64,000 nt of DNA, taken from positions 9,288,485 to 9,352,484 of the forward strand of contig NC_134027.1 in the NCBI RefSeq assembly GCF_964204645.1, in the 5' to 3' direction. The position numbers and the translations under genes are program-made. The stretch's first letter is position 1, and the number at the start of each line of letters is the position of its first letter. Below are positions 51,690-63,840 of the stretch, one piece after another. This DNA comes from Tubulanus polymorphus (Eukaryota; Nemertea; Palaeonemertea; Tubulaniformes; Tubulanidae). The notes beneath the pieces are model-generated. The model saw nothing but the letters and a program-made list of their open reading frames with translations, had not been told where the DNA came from and ran no database searches.

Positions 51690-52619
51690 CTAACTCAATT
51701 CATCGGCTTTAAGGAAATTCTAAATATAAGTCTAACGAAAGATGTCATTTGAACGATATACAAGTATACACCAGTCTCTAATGACATTGGTTAGTCGTTT
51801 TTTCTCGATCTAATCTATCAATGCTTCGTCAGACGGGGGCTGGATCTAAACCACAGGAAAAACCGATTATGAAAGATATGTATTTTGGTTAAAACTGAAA
51901 GGCGACGGCGGACGTTCCCAGGGGTGTATTCAGGGTGTGGTCTTGGCGGTCCGGACCTCTTACTTTCCACCGAGGTTGCCCTTTCCAAGAAGACATATAA
52001 ATCGTTAAAACCTGCAAATTTGACGATCAACCTAACGGAACTTGCATCTTCATGGGTGAAATTCTTCAAAAATATCTTCATCACCGAGGGCGGGACCCGG
52101 TCCTGCTTCATACCCCTAGTGGCGTTACGTGGCTGATTCATCAGAGAAATGCATTCCGTATCCTAGATCCTGGTCTTCCAATTTTCCTACATCCGTGGTC
52201 GACGAATGCTTCACAAGCGAAAAGAATTCTCGAGAGAAACCAGATACAAAACTGAAGAAACAAAACTATATATTTTTTTGTTACAAACTTACTTCTTATT
52301 TCATTTACGATATAGTCATCGATCATCGATATTTCACGAACAATTTTACATCTCGGTTAAAACCATCAATCAATTCATATTCAATCTATAGCGTGAATAT
52401 CAACGAGCGGCTCTTGTTTATATCTTCCGATTAATGATTGAAAAATTCCCATCGAAAGCGAAAGCACAGTGTCGACGACTCCAGCCACGAACCGTACTCC
52501 GTACTCGGTAGCTATCGGAGAAAATCTAAGTTAGTATCGAAGCAATATTTTCCACGATTAGTCTACTACAAAACGTCTTTCAACTACGCGAAAAGTTGAT
52601 CGCTTAGATTAAAAATCTA
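51690..52619. other. 3' flank of gene A, no further gene
   Basis: Overlapping ORFs on both strands at 51.8-52.4 kb have no domain. No AATAAA lies close to the gene A stop. Confidence 0.45.
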
Positions 52620-52793
52620 CAGTCGAACTCGCTTAATTCGGATCGGTTTGATACGGATTTCGATCTAATCCGGATCTCAGGTTCAGTCCACCTATGCATA
52701 AACGTATGTTAATATGTTGTTTTATTCGGATTCTCATAAACCGGATGAATTCCATTGATCCTGAATGATCCGAATTAAGAGGGGGTTCCACTG
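52620..52793. mobile_element. pogo/Tigger-like MITE, copy 1
   Basis: Terminal inverted repeats CAGTCGAACTCGCTTAATTC and, on the other strand, CAGTGGAACCCCCTCTTAAT are flanked by TA on both sides. This TIR type and TA target are typical of the pogo/Tigger branch of Tc1/mariner elements. It is 174 bases with no ORF. Confidence 0.7.
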
Positions 52794-52808
52794 TAGTTTA
52801 CATAGGAG

Positions 52809-53206
52809 ACGAGTAGTACTATTATGGGTAGGTTAACTAATTCATTTGGCGCATGAGCTTTCGCTACTCAAGTATACAGTAGAATTCGCTAAATTCGGAT
52901 CATTCTGGACCAACAAAATTCATCCATTTTACGGGAAATCCCGATTAAAAGTAATTTTCTTGTATATTAGTGAACAAATGGACTGCAAATATTGTCCGGA
53001 TTAGACCAAAATTTGGATTAAGCCGATCAGGATTAAGCGGGTTTGACCGTAGTAGCTTCATCAGGTGAATGAGTATAATCAACGGGAAAATAACATTATT
53101 TTTCCATTGATTATACTAAATTCACCTGATAAAGCTACTATACATTAGAAGCGAAGGCTCTTGCGCCAAATAAAATAGTTAACCTATAAAGTACAACCCG
53201 TCTCGT
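52809..53206. mobile_element. Foldback element split by a MITE insertion
   Basis: The left arm (52809-52876 continued at 53050-53096) pairs with the right arm (53098-53206). Matching blocks include ACGAG, GGTTAACTA, TTTGGCGCA, GTATA|GTAGC, ATCAGGTGAAT and AGTATAATCAA. The left arm is interrupted by the 173-base MITE; the right arm is uninterrupted. Confidence 0.75.
52877..53049. mobile_element. pogo/Tigger-like MITE, copy 2 (nested)
   Basis: It begins CAGTAGAATTCGCTAAATTC and ends AAGCGGGTTTGACCG, flanked by TA duplications at 52875-52876 and 53050-53051. It lies inside the left arm of a foldback element, whose right arm gives the empty site. Confidence 0.8.
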
Positions 53207-55174
53207 GGTATTCATTCTACACCCGGTTTACACGACTCCTCTACGAATAGACAGGGAACGAAAATCAGCGCCAGGGTCCATCTTTCATCTACTTGGTAGT
53301 AGTAGTAGCTCCGTAGTTGCAATGAGAATTCCTGGATAAAATGACACGAGTAAATAACTAATTCTTAGTTCGAATCTAAATCGCAAAAAATGCCACTCTA
53401 GGTCATTCGATAATACGAGATTAATATCATCATCATTCGGGCACTGCCCGCAATTTTGTGAGAGCTAACAAAATTAATGTGGACATACATACATTAATGT
53501 AAACATACCATAAACCGACGAAAATTCGATGTACAATGTGTACTTTTGTTTTTACCTAAGACGCATATCTCTATGCGGCCATAACTAATTGACATTAGGT
53601 TTTAGACCATTTTCTACTGTGTGGTTATCATACAAGAAAATCTTAAAACCTCAGTAGACGCGTTGGCGACGATTCAATAGAGATATCATAATGAAAACAA
53701 GGGGCCGGTTAATCTAAGGTCGTTGAATGTCAACCCAGTTCCGCAGTCAGGCTTTGGAAAAAGATCGGGCTTTTAAGTCACGACCGATTTTAAGTCAAAA
53801 TAGAACTGAATTGAATCTTTCAGAATTAAACCCATTTTTGCACATAAGTCCGGACTCTGGAACCGTGCCCGTGATTATAAATGCATTGATAACGATTCTA
53901 ATATTATCGTTACCATGCTATTCTTCACACTGTTCAACACTAAACAATCTTCGAAGAACTGGGCTTTTCAATGGATAACTTTGCCCGTCAATGCCGGGAA
54001 TTTTCATCTAATCTCCATTTAAAGCGATGTTAGTGGTTAAGAAGCCCGTAAATAATCTCAAATGAAGTCTTACACACAGCAAATAACGAAATCGACGCTA
54101 TCGATAAGACCCTAATAATCGACTATAAACCCGTACACACTCATAAACCATATTGAAGATTAATAGAAACTTTTAAAGATCTTAGCATATATCACACACT
54201 GTTTCTCAGCTCTAATGGAACATCAAATATCAGTCCACACTTCGTACACAAAATACGACGCTTGAACAAAAATTGTTTGGCAAAAAAAAAACAACGCTCG
54301 ATTATGACATCACTAATTGTAGTGTAGAAACAGAAGACGAACTAAATATTACTCGGAAATACATATTAAGGTAAACGCTTTCTTTTCGTAAGACGAGATA
54401 GCGGATAAGCTAGCAACTAAAGAACAACTTTCAATCGAATTACTTCTCGAATTACTGCGCATTCTCCCGTAGAGCACAAACGGAACATGTTATTTAGTCT
54501 ACGATAGGAACAGTTGTCTGAAATGCGAACAGTTGGCCGCTGTGCGCATGTGTTCATTACGATTATTTTTTTTCAAACCAAAGATATGATTATCAACTTG
54601 ATTACGTGTGTATGCGTGCGCACGTGTGTGTTTGTGTTTTCACTTGTAACACGCGCCAACGAATTGTCTGAATTAATATAGTAGTAGTTTTTTCCCGAAT
54701 CGGTCCATAATATTGTGATGAATACAAGTGGTCTCGGGCTGCGTGTGGTGATATACGATATAACGTAGATCCGGAGCGGTAACGCCCACATTCTATTCAT
54801 AAAGCCGCCCTCGCCGTCGTAATTGTCTTTTAGTAGTCGTATTATCATCAGCTATACAAATCATACTTGTATTCGAATATCATTTGCCGCACGCGTATAG
54901 TCTCGTCTCTTCTCTCGCTGCAAAAGATAATTCGCTCAGAAATTTAAACACATGTCGCCGTTGCTAGCGAATACAATTAAACCCACTTAATCAAAGAACT
55001 AAAATTCATTGATTCATCTTGTTAATCATAACTAAGACCAGAACTAGCTCCTGATAATCTGGATCTAATTTATTGGTTTCTATTGTACTGTATTCAGTAG
55101 TTTTTACTGCACAGGTATATATCGTTTTTACATCAAAGGGTGCTTGCATATCACACATTCCATTAGTCACTTAC
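53207..55174. other. No exon identified; expected site of the last UBE2N exon
   Basis: I looked here for the Trp-Thr-x-x-Tyr-Ala C-terminal motif of Ubc13 on the minus strand and did not find it. Otherwise non-coding. Confidence 0.4.
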
Positions 55175-56525
55175 CCAATTCAATAGCTTTTAGTTCGTTC
55201 TCCATCCATACTTCAGCTACCGCATTGTTAAGTGGGTCATCCGGATTTGGGGCACTTAATAATGCTTGTATAGATAGAAGCACAGTCCTAATCTGGAGAG
55301 CTGGACTCCATTTATCTGACCAAGAAAAAGAGAAATATCAGAACTCATGAATTCGTTTTTGAAGATGCACCATCATCTTTGTAACAGGATAATGAGGTAT
55401 AGGGATAAGGCTAAGGTCAATTTATACCTTGTTTCTCATTTCTGCCGAGCTTCGAAGTTGACCCGCCAGCCACCGCCTACCTATCCCGCGCATCACTTTT
55501 TTTTAGAAATTATTATCAAGCTAACCATAACAGACCCGGCAGCTATAGATATGAACTGATTACAAATTTTACTGCAGTTAACAAAATGACCCGGCCGATT
55601 AGGAGAAACAAGGTATCATTGTTTTCAGCCCAAGTGTCCCAAAACCGTCGGGTTTGAATTCATTCATACGCACCTTTCAAAATATCCAAACATATACGAC
55701 CCAAATTATCTACATTGGGATGGTATATTCGCGTTAGAAAGCGCACTTTCGGAGCCGCCATTGGATAATCTTCCGGTAAGAAGAGTTCTAATTTGAATGT
55801 ACCAGTTTCATACGGCGACTGAAATCAGAATTCATCCCTGTATATAGCCTGTGTAAATGCAGGGGGTTCCGAGGGTTCTGAAATACCGTCGAGCTTTGTC
55901 TGTGCCCCTTGGAGATGCCCCTAGACCCATGGATTTGACATAAAAGCGCCCTTGTTTGGCCCCTGAAAACCACACAACTTTGATGGAAAGTGCCCTTGTT
56001 TGTCGTGATTTCACATAGAAAGTGCCCCCCCCCCCATAATAACGAGTGCCCTTAAACAATTTGGAACCCCCTCGAGATAGGGCCCTGGATCCGCCCCTGA
56101 AATGATATTTTGTCTTTTTCGAAAAATGATCCATCAAAAATATCGAGTACAAGTACCGGTGAATGGTTTTTCATACACCTGAGACTATCTAAATTTGATA
56201 TAAGAAAAACTGAGATTAGTGACATTTCGACTCAATTCTATGAGCTGTTTTAAAAACTGTCGCTTATCAAAATTCCTCGTCCTTGTTGCTACTCTTGTTT
56301 TCATATTTTTACTAGTCATGTAGGCCTAAGCTTAATCAGTTTTGAAAATGGCTTATAGAAATGAGTCAAAACGACCTCTTCAGTTTTTCTTCACAATTCT
56401 GGGTGAGGCCTACATATACTTACATCTTTAGGTCCGTCCATCACTACGTAAAATAGCCGACCATTTTCCTCATCAGGAGTAGCTTGGATCCCAGGGACGG
56501 GTTCTGTCATAAGTCGTTGCGTTTC
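55175..56525 (-). CDS. UBE2N: Ubiquitin-conjugating enzyme E2 N (Ubc13), three internal exons
   Basis: Three exons were read on the minus strand: 56525-56424 (34 codons, phase 0 both ends), 55818-55674 (ends phase 1) and 55315-55175 (ends phase 1), with donors GTAAGT, GTGCGT, GTAAGT. Joined, they cover about residues 11-133 of the usual ~152-residue protein: [13 protein letters not shown], then [18 protein letters not shown], the HPN motif in IYHPNVD, the catalytic cysteine in GRICLDILK, then [20 protein letters not shown] and SAPNPDDPL. Ubc13 with a Uev partner builds Lys63-linked ubiquitin chains in DNA-damage tolerance and innate immune signalling. The first exon (about ten residues, ending IIK in the family) and the last (about twenty residues) were not located, so the gene runs beyond both listed ends. 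A possible hAT-type MITE sits in the intron after the first listed exon. Family assignment is secure. Confidence 0.95.
55860..56099. mobile_element. Possible hAT-type MITE in a UBE2N intron
   Basis: The ends CAGGGGGTTCC and (other strand) CAGGGGCGGATCC are flanked by AAATG on both sides. The interior has GTGCCC repeats and a C run. The flanking match is 5 bases, not the usual 8. Confidence 0.4.
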
Positions 56526-59490
56526 CTGGAAAGATCAAGAATTTTGGATGAAACAGGCAAACTGACAGAGCTCTTAACCTACCATGATATCGAACACATG
56601 GCATTGTATGCATTATGCTTGTTATTGGTCAGTCACAGTGACACATGTCAGTGCTCCCAGTCCGGACCCAGTCCCCACCAGGTCCCAGACGAGACGTCCT
56701 GGCCAGAATCATTTACCTATGCAAGTCATACTATATGGCCTAACTCTAATCTTATCCATATCTTCGACCCCGTCAACTTTAATGTTTAAGCAACTTCTGT
56801 GGAACTTTTCATTAATCATGATCAACAGATCTCGCCAAAAAATTAAATCGAAATTCGCTCATTTTCAACACTCAACCATTCAATTTACACATACTTTTGT
56901 GATACGCCTGGGTAGTCCTGACATTTTCTTTCTATGCAGACAAATACAATTATTAGGTTTTCTTGTTCGTTCGTGATTTAGAAGAAGAGTATCCTTGCAC
57001 AATTATTATGCGGCAACGAGGAACAGGCGGAAGAAAAACTGTAAAACTCGCCCAGCCTTTCGTAGAAACCAAAATGGCGGAGCCGCAATGGTGAATGAGG
57101 GTTCGAATCCCGCATTTTCGAATAATTGATCCGCTGTTACTCGATCGGAGCTACGGAACTACATAGATAAGAGCGGCCTTGCTTATCGTGATTAGAATTA
57201 ATGGAACATTCGAGAAAGTTCAACCTCCTTTTGTTCATGATTTGTATTGCTGAAAGACCCGAAAATGTCAGAAACCAGACTTTCAAGATCGAGTACGGTA
57301 TTATAATTATCCCATCACACCAGTAAAGTACCATTAAAGATCAAGTTTAAAAAAAAAGGAATATTTGACTTGTTGACTCGGCATGTATGAATTCGAACAA
57401 AAACTGTCTGCTACAAATGAAAAAACTCACACAATCCATGAATGTATTGGATCTATATTTATTTTACCAAAAACTTATGAAGAAAACATAAATACATGTA
57501 TATGTATAGACATGTATACACGAATAGCTTACGCGATCTGTGACATATTTTGAAGATGATAAAATCTTTGCAAAGTAACTATAATCCATCTACATTTCAT
57601 ACATACAAAGAATCTTTAATTTTCAGAAATCTTCAATCATCTAAATATGATATCAAATCAATTGCAATTGCAGGGGTAGAAACTTCACAACTTTTTTTTT
57701 AACGAAAGGCAAAAGTACAAAAAAATCATTAAAGATAGCGAAAAATAAAAAAAAGTCGAGAATCTTGCACAAAGGTTGGCTATGCAACTTTAATTGGATA
57801 TTGTCAAATTACTGAATCTAAACCTAAACTAAATACCATACATAATGCATGGTGTATTTAAACATAAAGACAATGTGAAAACCTCAACACTTTTCCTGAG
57901 TTTAGCTAACAGTCAAAACATACATGCGCTATAGTGATGAGCAAGCATTAAAACATAACATCCAGAAGACAACTTTTTGCTTTACTAATAATAAGGCTCT
58001 TCTCGTAGTTTCATCTCACACAAGAGGAATTAAGCGACTATATCTTAATACCACATAAACCCCGACAAAAGCTACATGTCAAGGTAATTGCTTGAATATG
58101 TAAGTACGAACAAAACCTTAATGAAAAATATACCTACAACAATTATGAGATCTGATAGTGGAATGATATATCATTTTCTAAGAAGCCTAAAAAAGATGTG
58201 AATGCTGTACATGTGTAGTATCAAAATGATGCTCTCAGCATCTATTTCATCTTTAATCAAGGTGACATAAGATATCAGATACACTACCATTAAAAATCGA
58301 TTAAAAAAAACTCTATACTTGGAGTATTTCACCAAATATCTTCTCATAGTCCAGTAATTAAATATTACTTCAACCATTCTAACGCAATTGAAAAAGTCAA
58401 ATATACTCTGGGCTTTTCAATGCAATAGCGATTTAGGACAGAAAAAAATTAGAGATGCTGGCTCAATTAATAGATAAATTAGGCAGGCATGGTCGAGTTC
58501 TACTGCAACCAAACCAAATAGAAAAAAATGTCTTTAGAAATATCAAAGCAATCATAAAACTATATAGAGATCACGCTAATCCGGTATTACAGCAATTGAA
58601 ACAAAGCAACATCGTCCATTAAACATTGATTTACGCACAAAGAAATTGCAACATATACATATAGATGTACGTATATAGTTCTTGTTTATACATATTGGCA
58701 CAAGGAGATCGTGTCAGGAAGAGGGGAGGAAATGCTTTAGTACCATAAGCTGCCATCTAAATGGAAACCGAAAAAGGGTTTTTACTGTAAAATCATAAAA
58801 CATCTTTTTCTAAGTACACGCCATCATGGCAGTGAATTGATACTTCAAATGTATAAGCACAGTTAGAATTAGTGCGTAAACGTTTTAGTAATAATAATCA
58901 ACCGTTAAAAGATATTAGAAATACGCAATAAACTGAGATTCGACAAGGTTCATAATATGGTTGGCACAAAATATTTTCCAGACAACGAATTCTTTAAAAC
59001 AATACATCACAACATAACAGTAAGCAAGTGTCCGTCAAAAGTAGCTCCAATCAGGAAAATTCATTACTCATATGTAAACCACAATAAGACAGTGGCCTCG
59101 TTCTTTCACAACAAAAACAACAAGAAAAGGGCATATTTGGAAAGAGTTAGCATTATTCTTTATGAATTCTTTTTATACCAGTCGATCTTAGCATGTTTTT
59201 GGTTTGGACAAAATGGAAGAAACAGCGAATACAAGTGCATTGTTTTTCCTTCAGCCTGCAGATATTTGTTATGCGCCAACGAAGAAGCTCAGCAAAGTCG
59301 ACCAGGGAAACCTTAATGAGTGATCACCTTTTGCCAAACGAATATATATATATATACATAAAATTGTTTATAGCACGAATATTATGAAGGTATTCATATC
59401 ATATCGCAGTCAGCAGTCACCAGGCATCACAAAATCACATCTATAATTAAGCGTTTATCATTTATTTAGAGGAAGAATTCCGAATTTCCA
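56526..59490. other. AT-rich stretch between UBE2N and FAM107-like genes
   Basis: 57.35-59.45 kb is very AT-rich with no ORF of note and may include a long 3' untranslated region. A B-box-like GGTTCGAATCC at 57100-57110 is isolated. The first UBE2N exon should lie here or beyond but was not found. Confidence 0.4.
59458..59466 (-). terminator. Candidate polyadenylation signal of the FAM107-like gene
   Basis: TTTATT on the plus strand gives AATAAA on the coding strand about 25-30 bases after the stop codon at 59491. Longer 3' ends in the AT-rich stretch to the left are also possible. Confidence 0.35.
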
Positions 59491-61879
59491 TCACGAAGCC
59501 GACGTATTTTGAACATTGTCCTTCAACGACGTGCCGATCTCGTCGAGATTTTCGATACTGCCTTTCGAACGTATCTTGGCGTGTATTTTAAAGAATTCCG
59601 GTTGATTTTCGCCATCTTCCTCGGCTACATCATTGACAGATGATTGTTTATGTTCATACTAAAAAAAAAAATAAAACAAACTATATCAACTACCAATTGA
59701 CATTTCAGTTTAAAATTAGATTACAGTACAACTTGCGTTAGTCAGTTGGCTGTTAGTCAGAAAATCGGACCAGTGTAGGTCCAGAATTCTAACATTGCAT
59801 TGATGAAATTGCATTCAAAACGTAGATATCCGAGTGCTAAACGTCATCTTCTTTCATGTACCTCTTTAATTTTATTGGCCTGTTTTTCCAGTTCTAATTC
59901 GAAACTTGTTCGTTTGCTTTTCTGAATTTCAACCTGTTCTTTCCTCTTCTGCGAATCCCTTCTTTTTTCCATCTTCAATTGCAATTCCGTCTTCTGATTC
60001 AACACGTTTATTCCCCTGAAAAAAAAGATGGAAAACATCATTCCAAACTTATGCATCAAAGTGATGATGTATGCATGAAAATCTAATTCTGAAAGAGAAG
60101 AGAAGTTTTGAAGGAGCTGAGTGTAGATATGACCAGATTAAGAAAAATGTGACATTCGATGACAAGAGCAACACGTTTCAACATTCAATTATTACTCAGG
60201 TTCAATGATTAGTATTGAAAAATTGATTCTAGATCATTTTGGTTCCAATTTAGATTCCATGAGGTAAGAATAACATCACGTCAAGTGATAACTGCATGAC
60301 AACAGTCACCTTGGAAATAGCCAGGGTTTTAATTCGAATAGCTGGGTGGGGCTGTCAATGTGGTTCATTAGTACTTTACCTGTACTAGCACTACGTATAG
60401 GAATAGAAACATCATCAAAGCTCTTATGTCAGATATATATAGTAGAAGTCTGCGCATAAATGATGAGGAAATATTTGAAAAAAGATTTAAAAATCTCCTA
60501 GGATATATTGCCTAGAATTCTACCCACAGAGACTTACATTTTAGAATTATATAAAAGTTGTCGATGCAGTTCTTGGTGATCTTTTGACTCAGCGCAAGGA
60601 TTCGGTAATTTTTTCGGTTCTATAAGACCCTGAGGTTTTCCGTTGTCCACATCAGGCAACATATTGCCATCGTCATTCTGATAGTCGGGCTCCGGTTCGG
60701 GTACATCTGGAAATGGATGACCTGGAAAAAAACAAGAAAAATTAAGCCCACTTAGCCTACAAGCCAAAACTATATTTTCATATAGACCTGTTCAGATATA
60801 TCGTAAGGAAACTTCAATTTTGAATTTTCACACAAGCCAGAAATCCAAAAGTACAAAGCAAAGAATTGTAGTAGATAAAAATACTGTATAACAAAATATT
60901 TGTATTTGTACCTCATTCACATCCTAAAAAAAACTGAAAATATTCAAAGAGCTTAAATAATTATGTCGAGAACACTCTAAATATGTCGAGTAAATATACA
61001 TTATTAACCCTTTGAACCTGGCTCATGACACAATTTTGTAGTTTATAACATACTCAAACACACTAAAATGATAAGAAAAAATCATTTTGTTTCCCTTGCT
61101 ACATCATACCCATTTTGTCGGAAAATTTGAGCTGTTTGAGCTGTGAACAAGAGGGATTAGCTACTAACTAAGACTTCTCATCACCAAAGTCACCGCGATA
61201 GGTACAGAAAGACACCTTATAGCATTGCGCGGAAGGATGACTAAACATTTCCCAACAAACATTAGACATTATTTTTCTCAAACAAAAGCCCCACTAAAAG
61301 TGCTTGTGTTCCACAGTTGTGAGTTAAGTTGACCGTAGAGCAATTTCAATGCTTAACATTTATCATGCATAGATACTAAAAACATACATAAAATCCTAAA
61401 TTCAATTTGGTAGGATCTGACGTTAAACAATAGGGCCTAAATAGCGGAATAAAAAGATATAAATAAACCATGGGTATAGATTGCAATTAGAGACATCTAG
61501 TCTGTGTGTGTGTGTGTGTGAGTGGAATATCAATAGAATTTTTCCCACGATAAGAATTTAGAATTTCCAAAAAGTTTTTGTACCTACAACAACGATACTT
61601 CAATCAAAAAAGGGTTACATGATACGAGTGTGACAAATAAATGCGTATGAGGATGTTTTCCCAATATTGTTGATTTTTGTACAGGAAATACTGGAAGCAC
61701 GCAATAGTATTGTTTATAGAAGATAGAATCGAGAGGATGGGCATCTTTCTGTGGTGACTAAAAAACCAACGGCGCTCGCTGAATAATCAGTGGAATATAA
61801 TAGGGAAGCAGCTTCGATTATGTGCAACGTAAGGAAAATAAGGCATCCGAGTAATAACAATAACCACGAGACAGATGAA

Positions 61880-61964
<85 letters not shown>

Positions 61965-63489
61965 CAGATGTAAAAATATATCAACTTTAACATAACACTA
62001 ATAAAGTAAATCTATGGTCATATGATACTCTTAAACTGCAACTGCATGTCACACTTAGTATTCGCCAGTTATCTGTGAAGGCTGAAAGCTATCCTTATTG
62101 TCTACGTATTAGGCAACATATATCGTTAATACATATCTAATCAAAAATTGACAATCAAAACGTGTATTGTACGTGATAATTCTAACGCCGAATGTGTTTC
62201 ATAAGCAGTTTTCATTTGAGTTAGAGCTGAAAAAAAATCATTAAAATTCTTTTTCGTGTTTCACTTTTTTACATCTACTGTGTGGCATTGACAGGATTAA
62301 TGAAAGCGTTACAGAAATGTAGAGTTGATACATGTTGAAGCAACCCACCAAGTTCGACAAGTTTCCACAAAAATATCTAGGGGAACTACACTAAAAGATT
62401 GATCCCTAAATGGTTAAATGGGAATCCCTATGGATCCATTACCTACCATTATCGTGATTTCGGAACTTATTCCGGTACGAATTATAATGATGATACTTAA
62501 CGACAAAAGGCACCAGGGAACACATTTTGGGATCACATTTTAAAGTCGTTTCAAAATGTAACGCATTAACTATTTTGAAGCTAATGCACGATTTGAATGT
62601 AGTATTTTGGAATGCAGAATATCGAAGAATTTTTTCAACCGAAACGTGGAAACTTGAAGACACAAGCAGATTGAGGAAAATTCACCTTGTTGCCATTCAT
62701 CAAAGCTTATCATAACTGGAACTTGAAAGCAGGGATCATCCGCATTGGGGCCATGGTGATTGTACCGGTCATCCGGAACAGGACTATAGCTCTTTCGCGG
62801 GCTCAAAGGAGGGATAGGACTGTGGCCTATTCTTGGGCTTTGAGGTGCCGGGCTATTTCTTGGGCTCGGCTGAGGTGCAGAACTCTGACCAATTCTTAGA
62901 CTCAAAGGAGGGAGAGGACTGTGGGTTCTCGGGCTCATAGGAGGGACAGGACTGGAGATATTTCTCGGGCTAAATGAAGGGACAGGACTGTAGTTTCTCG
63001 GGCTCAAAGGAGGGACAGGACTGGAGATATTTCTCGGGCTCGAAGGAGGGCTGGCTGTATTGGGAAAGAATTCCTGTCCTATCAGGCACAGACCTGGAGA
63101 CCCGACGGGGCTGATCGGGGGCGACATTCCAAAATGATGCTTTGACGGGAGCATTATATTTCTCACAGGAGGACTGCACGGCGGAGTACGAAATTCATTT
63201 TTCGGTAAATTACGCGGACTGGACGGTGGAGGAGAGCCGTATTGGTAAAAGTCCCTACTACTACCGCAAGAGACAGCCAGCGGGCTTTGAGGCGGGGTTC
63301 GAGGAATCGGAGAATGAGGGCTATGTAGAGGTGAGGATCGCGAGGTTGGAGACCGTGGACTCATCGGAGGCGAGCGAGCGGGAATCGGAGCAAGGGGAAA
63401 TTTAGGACGGTGTGATGGACTCGAAGGAGGTGAAGATAAGTCGACAACATGCTGCTGCTGCTGCTGCTGCCGCTGTTGGTGAGAATGAG
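59491..63489 (-). CDS. FAM107 (DRR1-like) family protein with Ser-Pro-Arg repeat N-terminal region (5' incomplete)
   Basis: Four exons were read: 63489-62686, 60721-60538, 60015-59862 and 59658-59491 (stop TGA). Junction phases 1,2,0 all agree, so the exons join in frame. The first is a 267-codon disordered, proline-rich exon. It holds a Gln run, many SP/SPR/PPSSPR motifs in degenerate 9-16-residue repeats, and near its end VPVMISFDEWQQ. The last three carry the FAM107 (DUF1151) domain: LIEPKKLPNPCAESKDHQEL, HRQLLYNSKMGINVLNQKTE, then a Lys/Arg/Glu-rich coiled coil and QPEFFKIHAKIR, ending in NTSAS. Vertebrate FAM107A/B are about 130-145 residues and associate with F-actin; they lack such an N-terminal region. 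The SP sites look like targets of proline-directed kinases (inference). The first exon enters in phase 1, so at least one more upstream exon exists. An AATAAA lies about 30 bases past the stop. Confidence 0.85.
61502..61522 (+). repeat. (GT)n microsatellite
   Basis: About nine GT units in the FAM107-like gene intron. Confidence 0.85.
61883..61963. repeat. (AT)n microsatellite, about 81 bp
   Basis: An uninterrupted TA run in the intron between the Ser-Pro-Arg exon and the FAM107 exons. ORFs reading Tyr-Ile repeats across it are artefacts. Confidence 0.95.
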
Positions 63490-63685
63490 CTGGAAAAAAA
63501 CACCGCATAACAAAATATACATTACTCAATCGTAAAATATAAGGATAATTCATAAGGCAAAGATGTGAAGTTGATCTCTTCAATAAAACATGCCTTCCCA
63601 TTGTATTGATATCATACACCCCTAAAACCTGCCTAATTCGGGAAAAATGATAAAAATCTAAATCTTCCACATTCAATGGTGCTAT

Positions 63686-63840
63686 AGTAGAACTCGCTTA
63701 ATTCGGATTATGACTTATTCGGATGAAATATCTGGTCCACTTAACCTGGAACCATGTTAACTATTATTCATAATTCAGATCTCACTTGATTAATCTTAAT
63801 TTGAAGAAATCTGGGCAGTCACTAGTCATCCGCATTACTG
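63686..63840. mobile_element. pogo/Tigger-like MITE, copy 3
   Basis: It starts TAGTAGAACTCGCTTAATTC and ends CATCCGCATTACTG before TA, so the termini match copies 1 and 2. It lies in an intron upstream of the Ser-Pro-Arg exon of the FAM107-like gene. Confidence 0.6.

Noticed and set aside
55144-55350. Plus-strand ORF at the UBE2N locus
   Set aside because: It is the antisense of a clear Ubc13 exon.
57100-57110. Isolated B-box GGTTCGAATCC
   Set aside because: No matching A-box or acceptor stem; possibly a SINE fragment, not a tRNA gene.
59725-59790. CAGTACAACTTGCGTTAGTCAG, resembling a pogo-type terminus
   Set aside because: No matching inverted end with TA flank was found.
61787-61993. Tyr-Ile repeat ORFs on both strands
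   Set aside because: Artefact of the (AT)n microsatellite.
63142-63405. Plus-strand Glu-rich ORF
   Set aside because: Antisense of the Ser-Pro-Arg exon.
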